DNA from: Amaurobius ferox
Lineage: Eukaryota > Arthropoda > Arachnida > Araneae > Amaurobiidae
Direction: 5' to 3'
Length of the DNA stretch: 64,000 nucleotides
Assembly (NCBI GenBank): GCA_951213105.1
Contig: OX578142.1
Location: 5,286,649-5,350,648, forward strand
In this document: positions 50,436 through 62,952 of the stretch, in pieces
Layout of the letters: each line of letters begins with the position of its first letter
How positions within the stretch are numbered: position 1 is the stretch's first letter
Position numbers and translations under genes: made by a program
Notes under the pieces: model-generated
Databases searched by the model: none
What the model was told of the DNA's origin: nothing
Seen by the model: the letters and a program-made list of their open reading frames with translations, nothing else

Positions 50436-53400
50436 GAAAATAACAGAAAATAAGAATAATTCATTTTAATATCACCCAAATCCAGCTTCCAATTTCCTTT
50501 TTCAGCCAGAAAAGTGTATCTCAAAAAAGATGGAACTAAGCGCAAATCGGTGCTAATTCACACTTTTGTTTTATTTGCATTGGATTTTGGAAATCAACAA
50601 AAATAAGAATAATTCATTTACAATTTCTCCCAGGTGAATCTCCTGATTTCCTTTTTGAGCCAAAAAAGTGATTCTCAAAAAGATGGAATTAAGCGCAAAT
50701 GTGTTCTAAATAACTCTTTTGTTTTATTTGCATTGGAATTGGAAAATTACTGAAAATAAGAATCATTCACTTAGAATATCACCCAAATCAAGCTTCTGAA
50801 TTCCTTTTTTCAGCCAGAAATATAAATCTCAAAATATATGGAAGTAAGTCCAAATGGGTTCTAAATTACTCTTTTGTTTTATTTGCATTGGCTTTGGGAA
50901 ATCAACCAAAAATAAGAAAAATTCATTTACAATATCTTCCAAATCAATCTTCTGATTTCCTTTTAGAGTAAGAAAAGTGAATTTAAAAGATGGAATTAAG
51001 CGCAAATGGGTACAAAATCTCTCTTTTGTTTTATTTGAATTGGATTTGGAAAATTAGTGAAAATAAGAATCATTCATTTACAATATCACCCAAATCCAGT
51101 TTATGATTTTCGTTTTTAGCCAGAAAAGTGAATCTCAAAATATTTGGAATTATGCGCAAATGGGTTCTAAATTACTCTTTAGTTTTTTGCATTGGAGTTG
51201 GGAAATCAACAGAAAATAAAAATTAATCATTTCCAATATCACCCAAATCCAGCTTCAGATTTCCTTTTACAGCCAGAAATGTGAATGTTAAAAGAGATGG
51301 AATGAACCGCAAATGGGTGCTAAAACACACTTTTGTTTTATTTGCATTGGATTTGGGAAATTAACAGAAAATAAGAATAATTCAATTTATTATCACCTAA
51401 ATCCAGCTTCCGATTTCCTTTTTCAGCCAGAAAAGTGAATCTCAATAAAGATGGAATTAAGCGCAAATCGGTGCTAAATCACACTTTTGTTTTATTTGCA
51501 TTGGATTTGGGAAATCAACAGAAAATAAGAATAATTCAATTACAATATCACCTAAATCAAGCTTCAGATTTCCTTTTTCAGCCAGAAAAGTGAATCTCAA
51601 AAAGATAGAATTATGCGCAAATGAGTTCTAAATCACTCACTCTTCTGTTTTATTTTCATTGGCTATAGGAAATCAACAGAAAATAAGAAAAATTCATTTA
51701 CAATATCACCCAAATCAAGTTTATGAATTCCGTTTCTAGCCAGAAAAGTGAATTTCAAAATATATGGAATTAAGCGCAAATGGGATCTAAATTACTCTTT
51801 TGTTTTATTTGCATTGGAATTGCGAAATCAAGAGAAAATAAAAATCATTCATTTATGATATTACACAAATCAAGCTTCAGATTTCCTTTTTCAGCCAGAA
51901 AAGTGAATCTGAAAAATAACGGAATTAACCGCAAATGGGTGGTAAATCACATTTTTGTTTTATTTGCATTGGATTTGGGAAATCAACACAAAATAAGAAT
52001 AATTCATTTACAATATCTCCCAAATCATTCTTCTGATTTCCTTTTTGAGTAAGAAAAGTGAATTTAAAAGATGGAGTTAAGCGCAAATGGGTACTAAATC
52101 TCTCTTTTGTTTTATTTGAATTGGATATGGAAAATTACTGAAAACAAGAATCATTCATTTACAACATCATCCAAATCCAGTTTAAGATTTCCGTTTTTAG
52201 CCAGAAAGGGGAATCTCAAAATATATGGAATTAAGCACAAATGGGTTCTAAATTACTCTTTTGTTTTATTTGCATTGGATTTGGGAATTCAACAGAAAAT
52301 AAAAATTATTCATTTAAGATATCACCCAAGTCATGCTTCTGATTTCCTTTTAAGCAAGTAATGTGAATCTTAAAAAAGTTGGAATTAACTGCAAATGGGT
52401 GCTAAATCACTCTTTTGTTTTATTTGCATTGGATTTGGGAAATCAACAGAAAATAAGAAAAATTCATTTACAATATCACCCAAATCGAGTTTATGATTTC
52501 CGTTTTTAGCCAGAAAAGTGAATCTCAAAATATATGGAATTAAGCACAAATGGGTTCTAAATTACTCTTTAGTTTTATTTGCATTGGAATTACGAAATCA
52601 ACAGAAAATAAAAATAATTCATTTATGATATCACCCAAATCAAGCTTCAGATTTCCTTTTTCAGAGAGAAATGTGAATCTGAAAAAAGATGGAATTAACC
52701 GCAAATGGGAGCTAAATCACACTTTTGTTTTATTTGCATTGGATTTGGGAAATCAACACAAAATAAGAGTAATTCATTTACAATATCTCCCTAATCATTC
52801 TTCTGATTTCCATTTTGAGTAAGTAAAGTGAATTTAAAAGATGGAATTAAGCGCAAATGGGTGCTAAATCACACTTTTGTTTTATTTCCATTGGCTATAG
52901 GAAATCAACAGAAAATAAGAAAAATTCATTTACAATATCACCCAAATCAAGCTTCTGAATTTCTTTTTTCAGCCAGAAATATAAATCTCAAAATATTTGG
53001 AAGCCCAAATGGGTTCTAAATTACTCTTTTGTTTTATTTGCATTGGCTTTGGGAAATCAACAGAAAATAAGAAATTTCATTTCCAATATCACCCAAATCA
53101 AGCTTCAGATTTCCTTTTACAGCCAGAAATGTGAATCTTAAAAAAGATGGAATTAACCGCAAATGGGAGCTAAATCACACTTTTGTTTTATTTGCATTGG
53201 ATTTAGGAAATCAACACAAAATAAGAGTAATTCATTTACAATATCTCCCTAATCATTCTTCTGATTTCCATTTTGAGTAAGAAAAGTGAATTTAAAAGAT
53301 GGAATTTAGCGCAAATGGGTACTAAATCACTCTTTTGTTTTATTTAAATTGGATTTGGAAAATTACTTAAAATAAAAATCATTCATTTACAATATCCCCC

Positions 53401-54861
53401 AAATCAAGCTTCTGAATTTCTTTTTTCAGCCAGAAATATAAATCTCAAAATATATGGAAGCCCAAATGGGTGCTAAATTACTCTTTTGTTTTATTTGCAT
53501 TGGTTTTGGGAAATCAACAGAAAATAAGAAAAATTCATTTACAATATCACCCAAATCAAGTTTATGATTTCCGTTTTAATCCAGAAAACTGAATCTCAAA
53601 ATATATGGAATTAAGCGCAAATGGGTTCTAAATAACTCTTTTGTTTTTTTGCATTGGATTTGGGAAATCAACAGAAAATAAAAATTAGTCATTTCCAATA
53701 TCACCCAAATCAAGCTTCAGATTTCCTTTTACAGCCAGAAATGTGAATCTTAAAAATGATGGAATTAACCGCAAATGGGTGCTAAATCATTCTTATGTTT
53801 TATGTGCATGGGATTTGGGAAATCAAGAAAAATAAGAATAATTCATTTACAATATCACCCAAATCATGCTTTTGATTTCCTTTTTCAGCCAGAAATGTCA
53901 ATCTCAAAATATATGGAATTAAGCCAAATGGGTTCTAAATTACTCTTTTCTTTTATTCGCATTGGATTCGGGAAATCAACAGAAAATTAGAATAATTCAT
54001 TTTAATATCACCCAAATCCAGCTTCCAATTTAATTTTTTCAGCCAGAAAAGTGAATCTCAAAAAAGATGGAATTAACCGCAAATGGGTGCTAAATCACAC
54101 TTTTGTTTTATTTGCATTGGATTTGGGAAATCAACACAAAATAAGAATAATTCATTTACTGTATCTCCCAAATCATTCTTCTGATTTCCTTTTTGAGTAA
54201 GAAAAGTGAATTTAAAAGATGGAATTAAGCGAAAATGGGTACTAAATCACTCTTTTGTTTTATTAGAATTGGATTTGGAAAATTACTGAAAATAAGAATC
54301 ATTCATTTACAATATCACCCAAATCAAGCTCCTGAATTTCTTTTTTCAGCCAGAAATGTAAATCTCAAAATATATGGAAGGCCAAATGGGTTCTAAAGTA
54401 CTCTTTTGTTTTATTTAGATTGGCTTTGGGAAATCAACAGAAAATAAGAAAAATTCATTTACAATATCACCCAAATCAAGCCTATGATTTCCGTTTTTAG
54501 CCAGAAAAGTGAATCTCAAAATATATGATATAACACGCAAATGGGTTCTAAATTACTCTTTAGTTTTTTTGCATTGGAGTTGGGAAATCAAAAGAAAATA
54601 AAAATTAGTCATTTCCAATATCACCCAAATCAAGCTTCTGATTTCCTTTTTCAGCCAGAAATGTCAATCTCAAAATATATGGAATTAAGCCAAATGGGTT
54701 CTAAATAACTCTTTTCTTTCATTTGCATTGGGTTTGGGAAATTAACAGAAAATAAGAATAATTCATTTTAATATCACCCAAATCCAGCGCTTCCAATTTC
54801 CTTTTTCACCCAGTAAAGTGAATCTCAAAAAAGATGGAACTAAGCGCAAATCGGTGCTAAA
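50436..54861 (+). repeat. Satellite array right of the Ty3/gypsy element
   Basis: About 28 further monomers of the same ~155-bp family and orientation. They are more heterogeneous than the left array: no long exact higher-order period was found, and variant monomers are mixed (for example single-monomer deletions and TTTTAATCCAG near 53577). The array stops abruptly at GGTGCTAA before the LTR at 54862. This is what one expects towards the edge of an array, although the actual edge may lie beyond the LTR complex. Confidence 0.95.
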
Positions 54862-56964
54862 TGTTATGAGGAAGAAATCTTTATGCTTTATTTTTTTATT
54901 TTTCATATCTTCTACGTCAATAAATAAGTTTACTATTTTATTTTAATTTTATCTTCTATGATAATAAAGTTTCTAAATATGTTGTATTAATATTCTTTGC
55001 TTCTAACTTATTCTAATGTTTCTTTTTCCTAATTGCTTTTCCTACAGTGTTTGGCCTGTGCATATTTCTTGGTTGTTTACCTTTTATAATTATCATCAAC
55101 AATCAACAAATTCTCTCAAAACTTCACTTACCTTTAACCCAGAATTAAATAGAGCACAGCCAACAAGGAAACTCAACTCATTTATATGTTAAACTAAAAC
55201 TTGCTTTATTAACAACTTTCAAAAACAAACAAAAGTTACAAAATTTAAACACCTTCCAATTTGCTAAATTTAAAGTATCGTATAGTGGAAAATTAAAGTT
55301 AGTACATTGCGATGATAAGAAAAGAAATATTAAAACCCAGATTAAATAACCCAGTTATCAATTTTAAATCCCAGTTATTAATATAATTCCCAGTTATCAG
55401 ATTAAATCCCAGGTTCAGATTCCACTCTGGTCTGAAGACCAGAGTTTGGTCTGTCTGAGCTGTCCACCACTAAAAATGTTAAATGCATAACTCAAGAATA
55501 ATAAAAACACATTATCGGTGTATATGAAAGAAATCATTTTCATAAAATAAAACATTCGTGTATATATATATATTGTGTGTAGCACCACCCAGATGGCATG
55601 TATAAAAGAATAGATCTTAAGATGTTGATTGGGAGAAATCATCCAAAGACAGCGAATGTTCTCGCTTCCAACAGTAGATGGCAGCACCAGAAATGAACAG
55701 GAAAAACTTGCAAAGATCGTGTAGATGGAAATTGTAGAAACGTATATTTTTGAAGACATTAAAATTTAGCTGAGTACCCCCCCTTTTAGGAGCACTTGTA
55801 ATGAGAAGGTAAAGGCTTATCACTGTGGAACTCTTGACTGGCCAGTAAAAGCAGAAAGAAAAACACTTGAGGAGCACTTCACTTTGATGGCATTCCGCCT
55901 ACGTGATACCAACTTGTAGGCAGACACTTAGGAGAAACATTATGAACAACGGATATAGCTACTTTTGTGGAATGAAGCTTGTACACAGACGCTTGGGAGG
56001 AACATCAAGAACTAACTGCGAGCACTGAAAATACGGAACTTGTAGACAGACACTTCTGGTGCAGGCAGCACCTGCAGAAAATCGAACTCCATCCTTAGCT
56101 GACAGGCAATTAAAGCAGAATTGTCATTTTGACGAGGATCCCTGCAAAATGCGCTGGAACTCGGAGGCAGGCATATTCACTACAACTGGCGACCCGGGGC
56201 GCGAGCCCTAGGCTCGGCCCTAAGAAACTTTTTCAACCTCACTCCTCTACTGCTCAGAATCCGACTCAAAACATTCTTACGGCGACCGCGGCCCCTCCGC
56301 GTGAGGTCCGGCCGCGGCCCCAAAATCTTTTTCCAACCTCTCTGCTCTAATCTCAGAGACCGAACTCCAAACATGCCAACCAAATTTCGCTTCCCAGGAG
56401 ACGCCAATCTTGGCGAGTGAAAAACTTGCGCCTCACACAGAGCGCCTCACATACGCTGGGGAATTAAAAAAATGGGACACTTCGCAACGAACCGCGCGGC
56501 ACGAAAATGCCGCCAAGCTAGCTACCCCGTTTTTCCCGCCAAAGTTCATTGCTCCGCGGCGCCAACCCTACGGAATTTTAGGCACCCCAAAAGATCTGGA
56601 ATAAACATCAACTCAACTGATAAGCAATGAAATGGTCAAAAAGGAGCGTTATTTTTCGCTTTCAGAGTAATATAATTGCTGTTCGAAAAGTGAAGGCGTA
56701 AGGCCGAAAAGGAAAATTACAGGGGCACAGGCGAATAAGTAAAGGATTCTATGAATACTTTTAGCGTTTGTAGATACTTCGTGTGCGTAATTTGGAATAT
56801 AAAAATGTATGAAAGGGATAATAAATAAACGTTAATACGAGATAAATCGCCGAAATATTCAATAACCATAAATTAATTTTGAATTTTGAAGGGAAGGGGG
56901 AAAATCATGAATTTTGAACCTTAAAAACCTTAGGTAATGAAAATCTCTGAATCTAAGCACAACA
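54862..56964 (-). repeat. Long LTR of a non-coding LTR element (outer copy, 2103 bp)
   Basis: Homologous to the solo LTR 95-2352 in reverse orientation. On the plus strand it starts TGTTATGAGG and ends CTAAGCACAACA, so on the minus strand it has TGTTGTG ... AACA ends. The left neighbour is satellite and the right neighbour a non-LTR internal region, so this is one terminal repeat of a full element. The terminal segments and the CpG-rich core agree with the other copies; the segment at about 55490-55890 does not and includes a short TA run (55561-55574). The conserved hairpin is at 55425-55444. The small open frames here are disrupted in other copies. Confidence 0.8.
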
Positions 56965-57412
56965 AATACCATTACGCCTCGGGAAAAAAAATTTTAGAAT
57001 AAAATTTTTTAAATAAAAGCCCCAAAACAGCCAAAAAGAAAAACTCTCCCCGAGCGGGGTGAATCTGAAACCAGACGGTAAATGCTCGCTTGCCTGACGA
57101 CTCCTGGGATCACATGTTGAAAATGTTGGCAAACCCTATTGTTACTCAAGGAAGGCACACTGATCTGGAATAAAACCATTCTAAACTTAAGTACCATGAA
57201 AAGTAAAAAAAATACTGTAAACCTTATAAAAACAAATTCCATGTAATATTAAACCTCACAGTAAATGTCAAGGACTTTTCCCCCAAAAAAAATTTCTATC
57301 CAAATTTGAGACTCAATAAGATGCAAGTCAAATTTATCAACAGGGAAAACACCCTGTAAGAAAAAAAAATTCATTTAAACCTCAACTTTAAATAAAATTA
57401 CTGAACATATCA

Positions 57413-57616
57413 AACTAAACTTTCGAAAGAAAAAAAAATTCCTCATAAAAAACTGCTATCTTAAGTATATAAAAAAAATTTCAAATCCTAACCTTAAAAT
57501 TGCTAAACTTATAAAACTGAACTTTCGCAGCAAAACAAAAATCTCACAATAACTGCAGTCTTAAGTACACTAAAATTTAAATCATCGTACCTTAAAACCG
57601 GGAAGTACACTGTTCA
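57413..57616 (+). repeat. Two diverged ~102-bp tandem units
   Basis: The words AACTRAACTTTCG, then an A-rich run, then AACTGC and TCTTAAGTA recur at a 102-bp offset (57413 and 57515). The copies are considerably diverged. Confidence 0.6.
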
Positions 57617-59040
57617 CCAAAGAAAATTTTTAAACTCATTCCCCCAAAGAAGAAAACCCTTAAACATTTCAAACTCTCTTAGTGTAACGTAGTACCAGAG
57701 CAATGTTACAGAAAAAAAATACACTAAATAAACCCTTTCCGAGGATAACTGTCCATCTGTGGCAATACCATATCTTATACCCAGTGCGCCAACTTTCAGG
57801 CTGCACCACCAACACTACTCTGGGGTCTGCTACCTACTACATATTAATATAAATCATATTTTCCTGTCTTTCGTTGTGAAAGAATCCTCAATATAACTAA
57901 TGCCTGGTATAATGAATGTTCCAATCCCCTAATTACATATAAATACAATAACTCATCTCTGCCACAAGGAAAACTACCATAACTGCTTGTGGAATACTCA
58001 AACTGAACTAAACTGTAGTGAACCGGAACTCCTATATACCAGCGCAGACTCCCCTAATTTTCTTGGAGCTTATTAATTAAACAAATACTTCCCCAAAATA
58101 ATAAAACATTTCTAATCATCTTTTCTAAGAACAGGTGCACTCCCTTTTTCCAAACGAAAGAATAAACCCAACGATTATTTACTAAACTACTTCCGAAAAA
58201 AAAAATTTATATAACTCAACTTAAAATTTAAATTAATTGAAAAACTTCGAGTAGTTAAAAATTCTGAATATAAATTACTGAAATCTAAATAAAGCTAACC
58301 TCAATCACTTCATAAAAGAAACCCAAAATTTAGTATCCGTTTCATCCAAACATGACTTTTCCTATTCATTTAACTATAAATTATAAAATTCATTCAACTG
58401 TAAATTATAAATATAACATGTATTTCTTATTTAAATAATTTCGACTAGATATGCCTGTGACATGTGCAATTTGTAAGCAGCACAGGAGAAAAAAAAATTT
58501 GAGTTTCATATCACTAACCATTCTATAAAATTTACGTTAAAGAACACATGTCCCACCATCACGCTCTAAATCCAAACAGGCTGGAATGCGCAGTTCCGAA
58601 ATAAACGTAAAAGAGTTCAAAATTTAGCAAATAGAACAAATAAGGTGAAGTACCCAACAAGCAAATAAATGAGGAAAATTAACTTTTAAAAGCTGAAGGA
58701 TTCGAGCCAGCGAAATCCTAACAGAACTATTGTAGTGCTGTTGCAGTACACCTCCCTACATGAAACTATTAAAGGTCTCGAAAACAAAAATTTTACCGCT
58801 GGAAAAGATAAACAACAGTGGAACAGAAGTTCAATACAAATATGCATAAAGTAAGAAATCTTCCTGTGGAATATTTACCCCCCCATAAAAATCAAAAATT
58901 TCCTAACAAGTAGGACTATACGCAGATCTCTTTGGCTTTTAGATCATTTACACAATAAAATACACTCAAAACGACATTATGCATCGTTTAAAAATAATAA
59001 TCGCGTCTTTGCTATACTCAGCATTCTCTTATCTCTCGTT

Positions 59041-59120
59041 GCAACCTTTTCTATTCATTACTCTCTATATCTCTTTGCAACCTTTATTATTCATATCTTT
59101 CTTTGCAACCTTTATTCCTT
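59041..59120 (+). repeat. Three short GCAACCTTT repeats
   Basis: GCAACCTTT occurs at 59041, 59077 and 59105, each followed by a TATTC-like word. The irregular spacing (36 and 28 bp) shows a decayed minisatellite. The 60-codon open frame across it is a by-product. Confidence 0.6.
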
Positions 59121-59941
59121 ATCATCAATACAAAAACAAAAAAAAATCTGACAGTGGTTAAAGGGTCGTGAATCCTTTAATCTGACAGTGGTGGGCAAGT
59201 AATTTTTCCATAAAGGAAAAGGTGCATTCCCCACTGAACACCTTGAAATGTGAAGCATCAAAGCACCTAAGTGAAGTAGCAGCCATGGGCAGATGGAAAA
59301 CTTTTTACCACACTAAAAAGGCGAGAAGGAAATTTTTAGCTTTCAGCAAGGTTTCCCTAATGTACCTGAAATTCCCAGTCTCCCCATAACAAACAACTAA
59401 CTTATCAGCCACCCATTTGAAAATCACTAAGAGCCAATAGATCAAAAATTTGTAAACAAAGTCTCAGAAGAGAACCAAAAATTTAGTACTTAAATTCCCA
59501 TTAAAATTTTTCCCAAACTAAACTGGGGCAAAACCCCAAAAATCAATAAAAGCATTCCACAAAAAAAAAAGATTTAGCTCCTAACAAACTAAGTTATTTC
59601 ATAACTAAACGAGAACCTTCTCAAAAGTATGTGATTCAGTTTAATAATTTTGTTACTACTCCAAATGAGTGTAAAAATTTTACCTGAACCCGAATTCTGA
59701 AACAATCCCCCTAAATCATGATTACAACTTATCATAAAAAAAATTTTAAACCTTCAAAGTACCTAGCAAAGGGCAAGCCACAGTTGCATCCAATGTGAAA
59801 ATTCCTTTACAGCTCAATGGAGCTGAGGGTAAATTTAGACTATTTCAGGTCAAGGCATACCTAATGCCTTAAATGATTTTCCCACTGAATACCCCCGATA
59901 ACCATACCTTTACACAATACATTAATTTCACAAAAAAATTT

Positions 59942-60300
59942 CTAGATGTAATGGAAACTTTAAAATTTTAAATAGTTTTAACTAAAATCACTCTTAATAA
60001 GAAACAAATTACCTCAAAACAACAGGTTGTTACTTTCACAAACAAAAGAATAATACTAGATGAAACAGAAACCTTAAAATTTACTCTTATAAAAATAAAT
60101 TACCTATGCATCAAGTAAAAAAAAATCAAGACACTGTTAATTTCACTTGAAAAATACTAGATGAAACTGAAAACTTTAAATTTACTCATAAAAAAACAAA
60201 TTACCTCTACACATTGTTACTTACGCACAAAAGAAAAATACTAGGTGAAATAAAAACCTTAAAATTTCAAACAATTTTAACATTCCCCAAACAGAAAAAA
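59942..60300 (+). repeat. Four diverged tandem units with CTAGRTGWAA
   Basis: Units start at 59942, 60056, 60157 and 60241 with CTAGATG or CTAGGTG, followed by GAAAC or similar, CTTTAAA or CCTTAAAATT and, in three units, an AAATTACCT word. The spacings shrink towards the primer site (114, 101 and 84 bp). Confidence 0.6.
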
Positions 60301-60475
60301 AAATTTCTTAACCAAGTAAATTTTTCTCAGATCAGGTGCCAACCTCCACACTACCAATATAAAATACACAAAAACTTGTCACATATATAAAAGTAATAAA
60401 ATGTAAATAAAAATTTTTTTGTTAAAATTATGGGTGGACAGCCCATATAACTAGTGGACAACCCAGACAGAACCA

Positions 60476-60493
60476 AAAAGGTGAACGGCACCA
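60476..60493 (-). promoter_or_regulatory. Candidate tRNA primer-binding site of the long-LTR element
   Basis: On the minus strand, two bases after the LTR end (…TATAACA, then TT), the sequence reads TGGTGCCGTTCACC. A TGG start at this distance is the hallmark of a site pairing with a tRNA CCA end and supports a minus-strand element. The tRNA was not identified. Confidence 0.6.
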
Positions 60494-60495
60494 AA

Positions 60496-62126
60496 TGTTA
60501 TATAGAAGAAATCTTTATGCTTTATTTTTTTATTTTTCATATCTTCTACGTCAATAAATAAGTTTACTATTTTATTTTAATTTTATCTTCTATGTTAATA
60601 AAGTTTCTAAATATGTTGTATTAATATTCTTTGCTTCTAGTTTATTCTAATGTTTCTTTTCCTAATGTTTCATTTACTAATTGCTTTTCCTACAGTTTGG
60701 CCTGTGCATATTTCTTCGTGGTTTACCTTTTATAATTATCATCAACCATCAACAAATTCTCTCAAAACTTCACTTACCTTTAACCCTGAATTAAATAGAG
60801 CACAGCCAACAAAGAAACACAAAAGAAAAACTCAACTCAATTATATGTTAAACTAAAACTTTCTTTATTAACACTTTAAATTTACGAACAAAAAAAAACA
60901 TCTTCCAAATTGTTAATACTGATAATTCGTATAGTGGATAGTTTAAGTACATTGCGATGATTTGAAAAGAACAATTAAAACCCAGATTAAATAACCCAGT
61001 TATCAATTTTAAATCCCAGTTATTAATATAATTCCCAGTTATCAGATTAAATCCCAGGTTCAGATTCCACTCTGGTCTGAAGACCAGAGTTTGGTCTGCC
61101 TGAGCTGTCCACCACTAAAAATGTTAAATAAATAGCTCCCAAAATAATAGAAACACAAATTGTAAATGACAAAACTTTCAACATATATGTTCACAGCTCA
61201 AAGGAGACAAAACATCTTAAAAAGGGCAGAAATTCTAATGTTACATTTAACCCAAGGCTACACTTCAACATTTAGCCCAAGGCTACACAAACACTCTCAC
61301 TAGATGTCAGCACCACGTAACTTGAAAATTTTAATGACACGGTTGAAATCGAAACGCTTCTAGTTGGCCGGTAAAATAAAATACAGCTCTTCAATGCGGA
61401 GCTCTCGAGTGGGCCCGCAAAGCCCTTGAGGAACACTGAAAAATGTGGAGAGGGATCACTGATGCACTTAACACTGGAATTGCGTAAATATAGGATGAAC
61501 AGATGACGAGATGAGAGTTCTGAAGTATGAAAGGCTTCCCAAAAACACTGTTGTTGGGCAATCTTTGTTAGCATGACGATTGATGATGAATCACTGGCCG
61601 ATCAACTTTGTATTCGATAACTAATGGAACATTCGGTGACAAAGACAGCTAAACTTGTGCAGAAACAGAATCGCCAATTTGACGTAGTTCCCTGCAAATG
61701 CGCTGGACTCAGAAGCAGGCATTTTTACTAATACACTGTAGTTAGTTTCAAGAATGCCAAGATGCTCAGTATCCATATTCATAAGCTACCGGCGATCCGG
61801 GGCGCGAGCGCCAGGCTCGGCCCCTAGAAATTTTATCAACCTCACTCGTCTGCTGCTCAGAATCCAACTCAAAGCATTCTTACGGCGACCGCGGCCCCTT
61901 AGTGTGCGGTCCGGCCGCGGCCCCAAAATCTTTTTTTCAACCTCTCTGTTCTACTCTCCGAATCGAACTCCAAACATGCCAACCAAATTTCGCCTCCCAG
62001 GAGACGCCAATCTTGGCGAGTGAAAAAACTTGCGCCGCACACAGAGCGCCTCACATACGCTGGGGAATTAAAAAATGGGACACTTCGCAACGAACCGCGC
62101 GGCACGAAAATGCCGCCAAGCTAGCT
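60496..62126 (-). repeat. Truncated long LTR next to the primer site (1631 bp)
   Basis: Begins TGTTATATAG on the plus strand and is homologous to 54862-56523, but breaks off at AAGCTAGCT. The remaining ~441 bp, including the TGTTGTG terminus, are missing. Instead, inverted internal sequence follows. The segment about 61140-61800 differs from both other LTR types and is the same as in the inverted copy to its right. The conserved hairpin is at 61070-61089. Confidence 0.82.
61519..62126. repeat. Left arm of a large perfect inverted repeat
   Basis: Each position p pairs with 125519 - p in the right arm (63393-64000). No indel was found, and the two short frames read in each arm translate identically. 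The palindrome is at least 608 bp per arm, with a 1266-bp spacer, and continues beyond the window. The right arm ends only because the window ends. Confidence 0.88.
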
Positions 62127-62952
62127 GCGCACTGGGTATAAGATATGGTATTGCCACAGATGGACAGTTATCCTCGGAAAGGGTTTATTTAGTGTATTTT
62201 TTTTTCTGTAACATTGCTCTGGTACTACATTACACTAAGAGAGTTTGAAATGTTTAAGGGTTTTCTTCTTTGGGGGAATGAGTTTAAAAATTTTCTTTGG
62301 TGAACAGTGTACTTCCCGGTTTTAAGGTACGATGATTTAAATTTTAGTGTACTTAAGACTGCGGATTTTGTGAATTTTTTTTGTTGTTGGAAAAGTTCAG
62401 TTTTATTGGTTCAACAATTTTAAGGGTATGATTTGAAATTTTTTAGATACTTAAGATAGCAGTTTTTTGAGGAAATTTTTTTTCTTTCGAAAGTTTAGTT
62501 TGATATGTTCAGTAATTTTATTTAAAGTTGAGGTTTAAATGAATTTTTTTTTCTTACAGGATGTTTTCCCTGTTGATAAATTTGACTTGCATCTTATTGA
62601 GTCTCAAATTCAGATAGAAATTTTTTTTGGGGGAAAAGTCCTTGACATTTACTGTGAGGTTTAATATTACATGGAATTTGTTTTTATAAGGTTTACAGTA
62701 TTATTTTCTTTTACTTTTCATGGTACTTAAGTTTAGAATGGTTTTATTCCAGATCAGTGTGCCTTCCTTAAGTAACAATATGGTTTGCCAACATTTTGAA
62801 CATGTGATCCCAGGAGTCGTCAGGCAATTGAGCACTTACCGTCTGGTTTCAGATTCACCCCGCTCGGGGAGAGTTTTTCTTTTTGGCTGTTTTGGGGCTT
62901 TTATTTAAAAAATTTTATTCTAAAATTTTTTTTCCCGAGGCGTAATGGTATT
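62127..62952 (+). mobile_element. Inverted 3' part of the internal region
   Basis: Reverse complement, with minor differences, of 56965-57789. It joins the truncated LTR bluntly at 62126/62127 without clear microhomology. At 62952/62953 it meets a plus-strand LTR start, the same junction seen inverted at 56964/56965. It is thus the end of a second element or of a rearranged part of the same one. A 62-codon open frame at 62720-62908 is shared with 57009-57242 but carries no recognised motif and is not called a gene. Confidence 0.82.

Larger units (their letters stand above)
56965..60495 (-). mobile_element. Non-coding internal region of the long-LTR element (3.5 kb)
   Basis: Very A-rich on the plus strand. 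No gag, pol or other recognisable product; the longest open frames are 60-77 codons and lack any recognised motif. The stretch lies between two LTR copies, abuts LTR ends precisely at 56964/56965 and 60495/60496, and has a TGG-type primer site by the right LTR. This is the structure of a non-autonomous element (the LARD type: long LTRs with a large non-coding interior) that depends on proteins from another element. It holds three minor tandem repeats listed separately. There is no good polypurine tract next to the 56964 LTR, which leaves some doubt about orientation. Confidence 0.7.

Noticed and set aside
56187..56204. TGGCGACCCGGGG word resembling a primer-binding site inside the long LTR
   Set aside because: The TGG is not kept in the equivalent place of the 61790 copy (ACCGGCGATCCGG), and the true LTR ends with target duplication lie elsewhere.
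58979..59161. 60-codon hydrophobic frame in the internal region
   Set aside because: It is produced by the GCAACCTTT repeat and a T-rich stretch; no homologous copy in the window supports it.
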